This document shows positions 27,924-36,454 of a stretch of 64,000 nt of DNA, piece after piece. Source of the stretch: Ferruginibacter sp. (GTDB lineage Bacteria; Bacteroidota; Bacteroidia; Chitinophagales; Chitinophagaceae); NCBI GenBank assembly GCA_030831945.1, contig JAURKC010000013.1, positions 1 to 64,000 on the forward strand, written 5' to 3'. The notes under the pieces were generated by a model that worked only from the letters and a program-made list of their open reading frames with translations, searched no databases and was not told the origin of the DNA. Numbering within the stretch: the first letter of the stretch is position 1; every line of letters starts with the position of its first letter. The translations under genes and the position numbers were made by a program.

Positions 27924-28325
27924 TTAATAATCTCTGTTGTAACCGCCGCTTCCGCCGCTTCTGTTACCACCGCCGCCGTATCCACCGCCGCTGCTTCTTC
28001 CGCCGCCGTATCCACCGCTACCGCCAGATTTTTTGTATCCGCCGCCGCCAGCACCAAAACTACGTTTTTTGAAATCACCTTCCTGACGTGGTTGTGATTC
28101 GTTAACGATTAATTTACGACCTTGAACTTCGGTTTCATTTAAACCTGCAATGGCAGCTTTTGCTGCTTCATCGTCTTCCATTTCAACAAAGCCAAATCCT
28201 TTGCTGCGGCCGTTCATTTTGTCTTTCAAAATTTTAGCACTTGAAACAGTACCAAATTGAGTGAAAAGATTGCTTAAGTCTTCATCAGTCATTGACCAAC
28301 TTAGATTTCCTACATAAATGTTCAT
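27924..28325 (-). CDS. RRM-type glycine-rich RNA-binding protein
   Basis: RNP2 'MNIYVGNLSW', RNP1 'RSKGFGFVEM', Gly-rich tail GGGGYKKSGGSGGYGGG. Confidence 0.96.
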   Translation of the reverse strand: MNIYVGNLSWSMTDEDLSNLFTQFGTVSSAKILKDKMNGRSKGFGFVEMEDDEAAKAAIAGLNETEVQGRKLIVNESQPRQEGDFKKRSFGAGGGGYKKSGGSGGYGGGRSSGGGYGGGGNRSGGSGGYNRDY

Positions 28326-28573
28326 TGTAAAAACTTTTAAAAATTAAAAAAAAACCTAATGACTTAGTGAGTACAATGAACTGAAAACGGACATCTGAAA
28401 AGAGTTCAATCAGCTAACGACGAAATACTAAAACCATTAAAGCATTACAAATGTAACTATTTATTTAAAAAAACAAGGGAATTCAAAAAAAATCATATAT
28501 GAGCAATTTTAGCTATGAGAACCGCCCTTTTTTTCATGATAAGGCATCTCCCTAAACCAAAGGGACATAAAAA

Positions 28574-28599
28574 ATCCGTCCCTTTTTACTGGGACGGAT
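28574..28599 (-). terminator. Intrinsic terminator of the rpsF-rpsR-rplI operon
   Basis: atccgtccc-ctttttact-gggacggat arms, just downstream of rplI on the minus strand. Confidence 0.75.
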
Positions 28600-28620
28600 C
28601 ATATTTCATTTTAAATGCAA

Positions 28621-29067
28621 TTATTCTGCTGTTACTTCAAACTCAACTTCGCACTCGTTACCGTTGCCAAAGTCGATTTTTGCTTTGAAAGTACCTAGTT
28701 CTTTTACATCATCAATGATGGTGATTCTACGGCGATCAATTTCATAACCTTTTTGTTCTTTAACTGCACGAGCAATTTGAACCGAAGTTACGCTTCCGAA
28801 AATTTTGCCAGTGGTACCAGTTTTAGCACCAACTTTTAATGCACCATTGGTTAAAGTAGCTATCACACTGTTAATCTCAGCTAATAATTTAGCTTCTTTC
28901 TTAACTTGTTGCTTTACTTTTTCTTCTCTTTGTTTAAGATTGCTTGGACTAGCTTCAATAGCTAATTTAGAAGGAATCAAAAAATTACGGCCATAACCAT
29001 TTTTAACTGTTACCAGTTCATTGGCACTGCCGAGGTTGTTTACATCTTGTATTAATATTACCTGCAT
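28621..29067 (-). CDS. rplI: 50S ribosomal protein L9
   Basis: MQVILIQDVNNLGSANELVTVKNGYGRNFLIPSKLA. Start set at Met 29067 rather than the 29088 ORF start. Confidence 0.97.
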   Translation of the reverse strand: MQVILIQDVNNLGSANELVTVKNGYGRNFLIPSKLAIEASPSNLKQREEKVKQQVKKEAKLLAEINSVIATLTNGALKVGAKTGTTGKIFGSVTSVQIARAVKEQKGYEIDRRRITIIDDVKELGTFKAKIDFGNGNECEVEFEVTAE

Positions 29068-29155
29068 TTGAATTGCATTTTTACCCAATCCTCGATACCC
29101 AGTTTTGTTGGGGCGAGACTTTCATCCTACAAAGGAATTAGGGTGGTGAAAAAAA

Positions 29156-29422
29156 TTATTTCAAAAGATCTGTAACGTAAGGTAAAATCGCCATTTGACG
29201 GGCTTTTTTAACTGCTTCGCTTACTTTACGTTGAAACTTCAAAGAGTTTCCAGAAAGACGGCGAGGTAATAATTTACCTTGTTCGTTTAAGAATTTTTTT
29301 AAGAAATCGGCATCTTTATAATCAATATAATGAATACCCATTTTTTTAAAGCGGCAATATTTTTTTGGACGCTTTTCAGCTTTGATCGCTGTGAGATATT
29401 TTATCTCGTTAGGTTTTGCCAT
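29156..29422 (-). CDS. rpsR: 30S ribosomal protein S18
   Basis: '[64 protein letters not shown]'. Confidence 0.98.
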   Translation of the reverse strand: MAKPNEIKYLTAIKAEKRPKKYCRFKKMGIHYIDYKDADFLKKFLNEQGKLLPRRLSGNSLKFQRKVSEAVKKARQMAILPYVTDLLK

Positions 29423-29425
29423 GAT

Positions 29426-29782
29426 TTATGCCCCCGCTTTTTCGTTAGGAGAAAATTTTCCGCCACTTCTCTTTTTGTTGTTGTAATCGACGGCGTATTT
29501 ATCGAGTACAGTATACATGTGACGCATCACTGATTCGTCACGTAAAAGTTGAGTTTTCAACTTTTCATTGAAGCTGGTTGGCGCTTTATACTCCATTACC
29601 CAGTAAAGACCAGTGGTCTTCTTGGCAATTGGATAGGCCAGTGATTTTAGTCCCCAGGGATTAGTGTGCACTACTTCGCCTCCGCTTTCTTTAACGATCG
29701 CTGCGAACTTGCTCTGAGCGGCTTTAAATTCCTCTTCAGACAGCACAGGGGTAAAAATCACCATCAATTCGTAATTGTTCAT
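29426..29782 (-). CDS. rpsF: 30S ribosomal protein S6
   Basis: 'NNYELMVIFTPVLSEEE', 'WGLKSLAYPIAKKTTGLYWVMEYKAP', 'LLRDESVMRHM'. Confidence 0.97.
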   Translation of the reverse strand: MNNYELMVIFTPVLSEEEFKAAQSKFAAIVKESGGEVVHTNPWGLKSLAYPIAKKTTGLYWVMEYKAPTSFNEKLKTQLLRDESVMRHMYTVLDKYAVDYNNKKRSGGKFSPNEKAGA

Positions 29783-29841
29783 TTCCCTGATTTTAGTTTA
29801 AAAAATTTGTTAATCCCCGTACACAATTGTTTACGGGGCTG

Positions 29842-29873
29842 CAAAGGTAAGACTTTTATAGATAATTTGGCAA
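29842..29873 (-). promoter_or_regulatory. Candidate Bacteroidota promoter for rpsF operon (-7 TACCTTTG, -33 TTG)
   Basis: Minus strand TTG-N21-TACCTTTG (caaaggta at 29842-29849, caa at 29871-29873 on + strand), about 60 bp upstream of rpsF start. Confidence 0.6.
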
Positions 29874-29996
29874 TTGATATCAGATCTATTTTTTACAGTA
29901 AAATAATTTATAATATGTATCAATATTTTAACTAAATTGATCATTCCCCCATTATAAAATTTCAATAAGCAATAGACGAGATAGCCGTAAAGCTGG

Positions 29997-32579
29997 TTAT
30001 TTTTGATTCTCCACCACCAACCTTATTTCATCACTATAGCTTGCAAAAGCTGGAGAATACATAGTTTCAATACTAGATAGGCCATTGCTAAAGTTTCCCG
30101 GATGTATGACCAATTGTTCATACTCAATGACATAAGTACCTTTTGAAAGCCGGTCAATGAAAAACTGGGTACTGACTTCGCCATTCCTTTGATAGTATAC
30201 CCAACCACCTTTTAATTGATACCTATTCTTTGTCTCCAATGGAATCAAACAGGCTGCTCTTTGGTCTTTTATTTGGAGATTTGCGATGTCTTGGTTGACT
30301 TGAATTTGTAATCGTACTTTTATTTTATCCCCTACTTGAAGGGTAGCAACCTCTTTTATGGGTAATAAAAGTATCCCTTTGTCGGATTTTTTTTCGACAA
30401 ATAATTGTTTGGTTAATTTGAATGGACTCCCATTATTCTTTGTTTTATTCAAATCATCGAAATATTGCCAATAAACTGCTCCCCATCCTTGATAAGTATC
30501 AAATTTTGTTTCCCCTGGTTTAACAGTAATGGAAATATTACCCATGGATGGGTTCACTTTTTCTGATTCAATACTGTATTTAAAATAACCTGTTTGATTC
30601 TCTGCCAACATTTTATTTGCATTAGAAGGGTCGGCTATAGGTTGAGATTTTACATTGAGTCCACCTATTTTTTTTCCACCGATTGAAATGGTTATTTCTT
30701 TATTATGAGAGGGTAATAAATCATTAGGCATTTCTTTTTGATTGCCTAAGAGTAAAGCATGACAAGCAGCTGCAGTGGCCTTCGTTGTATTCCAATGATG
30801 GATTAGTTTTTGTTGTAACAACCAAAGTTTTAATTCATTGATCGTTTTCACATCTTGATCCATAGTAGAAAATGCGGCTATCATGATCGACTGATTTTCA
30901 ACAGGAGACCTGCTTAGTGAGTAGCCGCTAGTAGTTAATTCTTTCCAGTACCTGCCTAATTCTTTACTGTTAGTAGCACTTTGCTTTAGCGATTGAATAA
31001 TCGATTTAGCAGCGGCTTGTTCATTTGAACTATTCAATGCTATTGCAATCATCGCTTGACTATTTTTAGCCAAAACTGGCCAATATTTTTTGGCTTGACC
31101 AAGGAAATAATGATGCGCTTTTTTAATTGAATCGACGAAGGCGTAGTCTTGATAAAAACTGCGGAGGTACAAGTAATGTATAGTAGCCTCCTCTAAATTA
31201 TTTTTTGCAATCAGTACTTTATTTTTCGCTATCCTATTATATTTTTCAAGTATTTTTTTATCAAGGTAAGGGATGGCTTTGTCTACTATTATTTTAATAT
31301 TTTGTTTCTCAAAGTTTTCTATTGCGTTCAATTTAATAAGCTGTCCAATTCCAGCAATGATATATTGGGTCAATTCCCTGTCTTCAGGTCCGCCCTTAAA
31401 CCAACTAAAAGCTCCATTATATCTTTGCAATGCTATGAGTTGTTCAATCGAATTTTCTATTTCATTGAATATTTTTGTGCTATCAAAAAGAGTTGCAATT
31501 TTTTTCTTTTGAGCACTTTCTTCTATCGCATCCATTACCCAAGGTGTTTCTTCAAAAATTGCTCCTCTTAATGCTTTATTGTTTTGAAGATTTGAAACTA
31601 ATTCACTTTTCGTTTTGTTATCTTGATTAACCAGATTCTCTGTTTGCCATTTAGAAAATGTTTCTTTTAACGAAGCTTCCCTTCGATTGATATGCATGGC
31701 CAATACATTGGCATAGTACTGATTAAAAATTTGCTCAGTACTTTCAAAAACTGGTTCCATTAAATAAGGTAGGGCTTGAACTACATACCAGCTTGGATTA
31801 TCAGCATATTCAACAGTTACTCCTTGATTTTTGATAGCGGTGTTTTGTTCACTCTGTAGTAATTTTTTAAACATAAATTTCGTTTCTTCTGACTTGCTAC
31901 TATTGAATGGCAAGGACTCAGTAATTAAAATTCGGTTCGTTACTATTGGAATCGTGGACTCTTTGCTATCGGAAAAAATAGGAGCTATATTTTCTTTTGA
32001 TTTCAAGCTGTTTTTATCGGTGGTATGTAAAGAATCGGTTGACTCTTTTTTGCTTATTGCCTCTTTACTTAATTTAGGTGGAAGGGTAGTTGCAGTAAGG
32101 ATGTATTTCAGCGCTGAATTAAAATTATATGGAATTTCAATAGGAAATTTTAGTTCTAAAATTTGTCCTGCCGCAACAGTAAAATATTGAGTAGGAAATA
32201 CATTTTTAAACCATCCGTCTACCGATTGATTACTAACGGCATTAAGTAACGATAATTGAGTGGTTCCAGTTAATTCCTGGTCACTTTGATTAATAATTTT
32301 TGCACTCAATTCAATTCGATCACCTTCACGCAAAAATTGAGGCGTTTGAATCTGAATCTGTAAAGGGTTTTCGGTAAGTATTTTTATATTTTCTTTTCCT
32401 AAATTAGGAATCGACGTTTTCTTAATTGTTGTGTGAGGAAGTTCTTTGGTTTTGAGTGTAGAAAGTTTTTTCCAAAGGCGATAATCGTCGATAGTAGAAT
32501 GGGCTTCAATGGATGGAGTAATTGAAGTGGCTATTAAAACTAGTAAGCATATTTTTTTCAAAAACATAGTAGATGCCAT
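29997..32579 (-). CDS. Truncated alpha-2-macroglobulin family protein (C-terminal half architecture)
   Basis: 'IQTPQFLREGDRIELSAKIINQSDQELTG', 'NPSWYVVQALPYLMEPVFESTEQIFNQYYANVLA', 'GAFSWFKGGPEDRELTQYIIAGIGQL', C-terminal 'GTYVIEYEQLVIHPGNFSNGLSSIETMYSPAFASYSD'. Confidence 0.85.
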   Translation of the reverse strand: MASTMFLKKICLLVLIATSITPSIEAHSTIDDYRLWKKLSTLKTKELPHTTIKKTSIPNLGKENIKILTENPLQIQIQTPQFLREGDRIELSAKIINQSDQELTGTTQLSLLNAVSNQSVDGWFKNVFPTQYFTVAAGQILELKFPIEIPYNFNSALKYILTATTLPPKLSKEAISKKESTDSLHTTDKNSLKSKENIAPIFSDSKESTIPIVTNRILITESLPFNSSKSEETKFMFKKLLQSEQNTAIKNQGVTVEYADNPSWYVVQALPYLMEPVFESTEQIFNQYYANVLAMHINRREASLKETFSKWQTENLVNQDNKTKSELVSNLQNNKALRGAIFEETPWVMDAIEESAQKKKIATLFDSTKIFNEIENSIEQLIALQRYNGAFSWFKGGPEDRELTQYIIAGIGQLIKLNAIENFEKQNIKIIVDKAIPYLDKKILEKYNRIAKNKVLIAKNNLEEATIHYLYLRSFYQDYAFVDSIKKAHHYFLGQAKKYWPVLAKNSQAMIAIALNSSNEQAAAKSIIQSLKQSATNSKELGRYWKELTTSGYSLSRSPVENQSIMIAAFSTMDQDVKTINELKLWLLQQKLIHHWNTTKATAAACHALLLGNQKEMPNDLLPSHNKEITISIGGKKIGGLNVKSQPIADPSNANKMLAENQTGYFKYSIESEKVNPSMGNISITVKPGETKFDTYQGWGAVYWQYFDDLNKTKNNGSPFKLTKQLFVEKKSDKGILLLPIKEVATLQVGDKIKVRLQIQVNQDIANLQIKDQRAACLIPLETKNRYQLKGGWVYYQRNGEVSTQFFIDRLSKGTYVIEYEQLVIHPGNFSNGLSSIETMYSPAFASYSDEIRLVVENQK

Positions 32580-32698
32580 TTACTTACAAGATACCATTTG
32601 TTGAAATTAAATGATTGGTTTGTTCTTTTCTAGTGATATGATTTTTTATGAGCGCTTTAAAAATTTATCTTTTGGGTAAAATTTACTCATTGACTTTC

Positions 32699-32746
32699 AT
32701 TGAATCAAACAACCCCCGGCAGTAACCGAGGGTTGTTTGATTCAAT
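32699..32746 (-). terminator. Long hairpin terminator downstream of sucD
   Basis: attgaatcaaacaaccc (32699-32715) / gggttgtttgattcaat (32730-32746), perfect 17-bp arms. Confidence 0.8.
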
Positions 32747-32759
32747 AATTATAAAAAGA

Positions 32760-33635
32760 TTATTTTTTTAATGCCTCAGCCATTGTCTTTCCAATATCTG
32801 CTGGACTTGCTGCAACATGTATTCCACAAGCAGTCATAATTTTCATTTTAGCTGCTGCAGTATCATCTTCGCCTCCAACAATTGCACCCGCATGTCCCAT
32901 TCTACGACCTGGAGGAGCTGTTTGACCAGCAATAAAACCAACAACAGGTTTTTTATTACCCGTTGATTTAATATAGTTGGCTGCTTCAGCTTCCATGCCA
33001 CCACCAATTTCACCAATCATTACAATCGCATCTGTTTCAGGATCGTTCATGAATAATTCAACTGCTTCTTTAGTGGTAGTTCCAATGATTGGATCACCAC
33101 CAATGCCAATTGCTGTAGAGATACCTAAACCTGCTTTGGCTACTTGGTCTGCTGCTTCGTAAGTTAGGGTTCCGCTTTTAGACACGATTCCAATTCTTCC
33201 TTTCACAAAAATAAATCCAGGCATAATACCAACTTTACATTCGCCAGCGGTAATAATTCCTGGACAGTTTGGACCTATTAAACGGGTAGTCTTTCCTAAC
33301 AAATAATTTTTCACTTTCACCATATCTTGAACAGGAATTCCTTCAGTAATACAAACTACTAATGCAATACCAGCTTCTGCTGCTTCCATAATTGCATCTG
33401 CAGCAAATGCTGGAGGAACAAAAATGATACTTACATCTGCACCAGTTGATTGAACTGCATCTGCTACGGTATTAAAAACAGGTTTTTCCAAATGGGTACT
33501 ACCACCTTTTCCAGGAGTAACACCACCTACAAGGTTGGTACCATATTCGATCATTTGAGTAGCATGGAAAGTACCTTCTGTACCGGTAAATCCCTGTACA
33601 ATAATTTTGGAGTTTTTATTAACTAAAACTGACAT
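32760..33635 (-). CDS. sucD: Succinyl-CoA synthetase alpha subunit
   Basis: '[34 protein letters not shown]', '[20 protein letters not shown]', '[11 protein letters not shown]'. Confidence 0.97.
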   Translation of the reverse strand: MSVLVNKNSKIIVQGFTGTEGTFHATQMIEYGTNLVGGVTPGKGGSTHLEKPVFNTVADAVQSTGADVSIIFVPPAFAADAIMEAAEAGIALVVCITEGIPVQDMVKVKNYLLGKTTRLIGPNCPGIITAGECKVGIMPGFIFVKGRIGIVSKSGTLTYEAADQVAKAGLGISTAIGIGGDPIIGTTTKEAVELFMNDPETDAIVMIGEIGGGMEAEAANYIKSTGNKKPVVGFIAGQTAPPGRRMGHAGAIVGGEDDTAAAKMKIMTACGIHVAASPADIGKTMAEALKK

Positions 33636-33664
33636 TGTCTAATGATTTGGAATTAAGATTTGCG

Positions 33665-33672
33665 CAAAGATA
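33665..33672 (-). promoter_or_regulatory. Candidate -7 element for sucD (TATCTTTG)
   Basis: caaagata on + strand, 30 bp upstream of the sucD ATG; clear -33 element not identified. Confidence 0.4.
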
Positions 33673-33696
33673 GGGTATTGCTAAAAAGTGATTTAG

Positions 33697-34527
33697 CTAA
33701 TTTGTTAATTTGTCACCGTTTTTTAAAATTTCATCCATATCACGATCATCGGCTATGATTCCTTTGGCCTCCAACATACGCATATCTTTAGCATCTTGAA
33801 GGAATTTGGAAGCGAAGATGAATTCATTCAGTCGCTCATTTTTAGAAAAGATAATTTCTTCATTGTTGCCTGTCCACTCTTTCTTTCCTTGGTACATATA
33901 CAATATATTTTCTCCAATTTCCATTACGCTATTCATATCATGCGTATTGATAACAGTGGTTATATTGAATTCTTTTGTAATATCATAAATAAGTTTATCA
34001 ATCACTAAACTAGTTTGAGGGTCTAAGCCGGAATTAGGTTCATCGCAAAATAAATATTTAGGATTTAATACAATTGCCCTGGCAATACCGACTCTTTTTT
34101 TCATTCCCCCACTTAATTCAGAAGGGAATTTATTATTTGCATCTACTAAATTTACTCGAGCAAGGACTTCGTTAACCCTTATTTTTCTCTCTCCAATAGT
34201 CATTTTAGAAAACATCTCGAGTGGAAACATTACATTCTGCTCTACTGTTAAGCTGTCAAATAAAGCAGATCCTTGAAACAACATGCCTATTTGTTGTCGA
34301 AGTTCCTTTCTACTTTGGTTATTCATTTCAGTAAAACTGAGACCATCATAGAAAATTTCACCCCTGTCTGGTTCAAATAAACCTACTAAACATTTTTGTA
34401 AAACAGTTTTTCCACTTCCGCTTGTTCCAATAATTAAATTGCACTGACCCGTCTGCATCACATGACTAACATCTGTGAGTACTTTATTTTCTCCAAACTG
34501 TTTACCAATATTTATAAATTCAATCAT
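33697..34527 (-). CDS. ABC transporter ATP-binding protein (MlaF-like)
   Basis: Walker A GTSGSGKT; 'ELSGGMKKRVGIARAI'; 'DEPNSGLDPQTS'; adjacent MlaE-like permease. Confidence 0.92.
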   Translation of the reverse strand: MIEFINIGKQFGENKVLTDVSHVMQTGQCNLIIGTSGSGKTVLQKCLVGLFEPDRGEIFYDGLSFTEMNNQSRKELRQQIGMLFQGSALFDSLTVEQNVMFPLEMFSKMTIGERKIRVNEVLARVNLVDANNKFPSELSGGMKKRVGIARAIVLNPKYLFCDEPNSGLDPQTSLVIDKLIYDITKEFNITTVINTHDMNSVMEIGENILYMYQGKKEWTGNNEEIIFSKNERLNEFIFASKFLQDAKDMRMLEAKGIIADDRDMDEILKNGDKLTN

Positions 34528-34539
34528 ATAATTCTACGC

Positions 34540-35283
34540 TTAGTGGGTGAGTAATAACTGCGTTAAAACATAGTCAGCAAATAATAGCATGATACAGCTT
34601 ACGACTACACTTTTAGTACTACTTCTTCCTATTTCTAGTGCTCCTCCTTTTACATAGTATCCATAATAAGATGGAATACTCGTAATGATAAAAGCGAAAG
34701 TGTATGATTTGATTAATGCAAAAGTTACATTATAGGGAATGAATTTAGTTAGTAAGCCTCTGTCAAATGCATCAGCCGAGATAATGCCTGATGCAACACC
34801 AGCAAGTCGGCCTCCCCAAATACCTAATACCATTGAAATGATTACAAGCAAAGGAATCGTGAGCATCGCTGCAGCAATCTTGGGTAATATTAAATAAGCC
34901 TTGGTATTGATACCCATTATTTCTAAAGCATCAATTTGTTCACTTACTCTCATGTTTCCCAATTCACTGGCAATTTTACTTCCAATTACGCCTGCTAAAA
35001 CAATACAAACTAGGGTAGGAGAAAATTCAAGAATTACTGTATCTCTAACTATTAGGGCAATTGTTTCGGTTGGAATAAGAGGACTTACTAATTGGTAAGA
35101 AGTTTGCACCGCACTTACCGCTCCAATAAATACAGAAATAATGGAAACAATCCCTAATGATCCAATGCCTATGTCCACACATTGACGCATGAATTCTTTC
35201 CAATACATTTTAGTATTCTCCGGCTTGGTAAACATTCCCTTCAGCATGATCAGATATCGGCCGAAGTGTGTGAAAAATTCCAT
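34540..35283 (-). CDS. ABC transporter permease (MlaE/YrbE family)
   Basis: 'FIGAVSAVQTSYQL', 'REFSPTL'-like 'LEFSPTLVCIVLAGVIGSKIASELGNMRVSEQIDALEIMGIN'. Confidence 0.94.
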   Translation of the reverse strand: MEFFTHFGRYLIMLKGMFTKPENTKMYWKEFMRQCVDIGIGSLGIVSIISVFIGAVSAVQTSYQLVSPLIPTETIALIVRDTVILEFSPTLVCIVLAGVIGSKIASELGNMRVSEQIDALEIMGINTKAYLILPKIAAAMLTIPLLVIISMVLGIWGGRLAGVASGIISADAFDRGLLTKFIPYNVTFALIKSYTFAFIITSIPSYYGYYVKGGALEIGRSSTKSVVVSCIMLLFADYVLTQLLLTH

Positions 35284-35370
35284 TTTACAAATTTATTGAA
35301 ATAAGAGAGTTGTTTGGTTGATTATTTTTTTAACCATTCACTCGGTTGTTTTTTTGAATAGATTACCCAA

Positions 35371-36429
35371 TTATTTTCTGTCAGAAATTAATAGTTCTTT
35401 TAGGTGTTGGTAAATAAGTTGTGGCATTGTAGTGCAATTTAAAAAAACTGGATTATTCTTATAATGCACAGAGAGTTCTGTAGCCAATTGCTTGATTTTG
35501 GGCTCAGTTGAAAGTGCGTCATCTCCTGCGGCTACTTTCAAATCTCTTAGTCTTTGTCCTTCCGATTTGATCCGACGAATAACTTGTGATCGCTCTTCTT
35601 GTTGATATTGCTTAATTACTTCATTATTTAGATGGGCTTTTACCAACTCGACAAAAACTTGGTTTTCTTTAAAAAACTGAGGTAGATAATTATTTTTATT
35701 TCCTTCGTAGGACTGCTGATCAAAATCAATCGATCTAATCTTAAACTGAACATCATCGAAATCAGGGGTAATATCAAAAATAAAATTATAGCTACGCATA
35801 TCTCCTAATAATCGAATGAAACATCGCTCATTAAATTTTACAAATTCTTTTGCTATTCGAATGGGATTAAATTCGGGCCTTTGTAAATATTGCGAAATAA
35901 ACATATCCCCTGGAACACCTGAAATATGCTCTTCCACAATCGTATTACCATCAACTAAATAATTCAAAAAATTAGGAGATAATAAATGTTCTAATTCCAT
36001 TCCAAAAATGCGAGAAGAATCGGCCACTTTAATATAGAAATAGTCATACACTTCATTGTAATTATTAACTATTTTAATTCTGAATGGTTTTGAATTACCA
36101 AAAAGGCAATAATCTATTCTTTCAATATAAAGATGTTCTTCTGCTTGCGTATGTCCGCTAGACTTTAAAATAGAATAAGTTCTTTTAAGGGATGCGTGTA
36201 TTTCATCCGTTAGCGTAGGATTGTAATAAACAGATTCCCAAAAAGTGTCCTTGCCTGAATGGTCTACCACTGGTACACTAAAATTATAATGTTTAAGCGT
36301 GTCATAGGAAATAGGCAAGGTGAATTCTCTTCCATAACGTTTCAGATATTTTCTGAAAGTTTTGCTGATGGGAAAAGATATTTTCTTTTTGCTTACCTGA
36401 TCATTATGGTCCATGGGCTGGTTAAACAT
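35371..36429 (-). CDS. Uncharacterised protein with protein-kinase/APH-like catalytic-loop features
   Basis: Full-length ORF with coding character; 'KFNERCFIRLLGDMRSYNFIFDITPDFDDVQFKIRSIDFDQQSY' resembles a (H/G)D..xxN..F catalytic loop followed by an I-D-F-D metal-binding motif. Fold assignment is inference. Confidence 0.6.
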   Translation of the reverse strand: MFNQPMDHNDQVSKKKISFPISKTFRKYLKRYGREFTLPISYDTLKHYNFSVPVVDHSGKDTFWESVYYNPTLTDEIHASLKRTYSILKSSGHTQAEEHLYIERIDYCLFGNSKPFRIKIVNNYNEVYDYFYIKVADSSRIFGMELEHLLSPNFLNYLVDGNTIVEEHISGVPGDMFISQYLQRPEFNPIRIAKEFVKFNERCFIRLLGDMRSYNFIFDITPDFDDVQFKIRSIDFDQQSYEGNKNNYLPQFFKENQVFVELVKAHLNNEVIKQYQQEERSQVIRRIKSEGQRLRDLKVAAGDDALSTEPKIKQLATELSVHYKNNPVFLNCTTMPQLIYQHLKELLISDRK

Positions 36430-36454
36430 TTTTTGCTACTTTAACACCTAGAAT

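Noticed and set aside
27887-28078. Ala/Val/Thr-rich ORF overlapping the RNA-binding protein gene
   Set aside because: Frame-shadow of the Gly-rich coding repeat of the RRM protein; no independent support.
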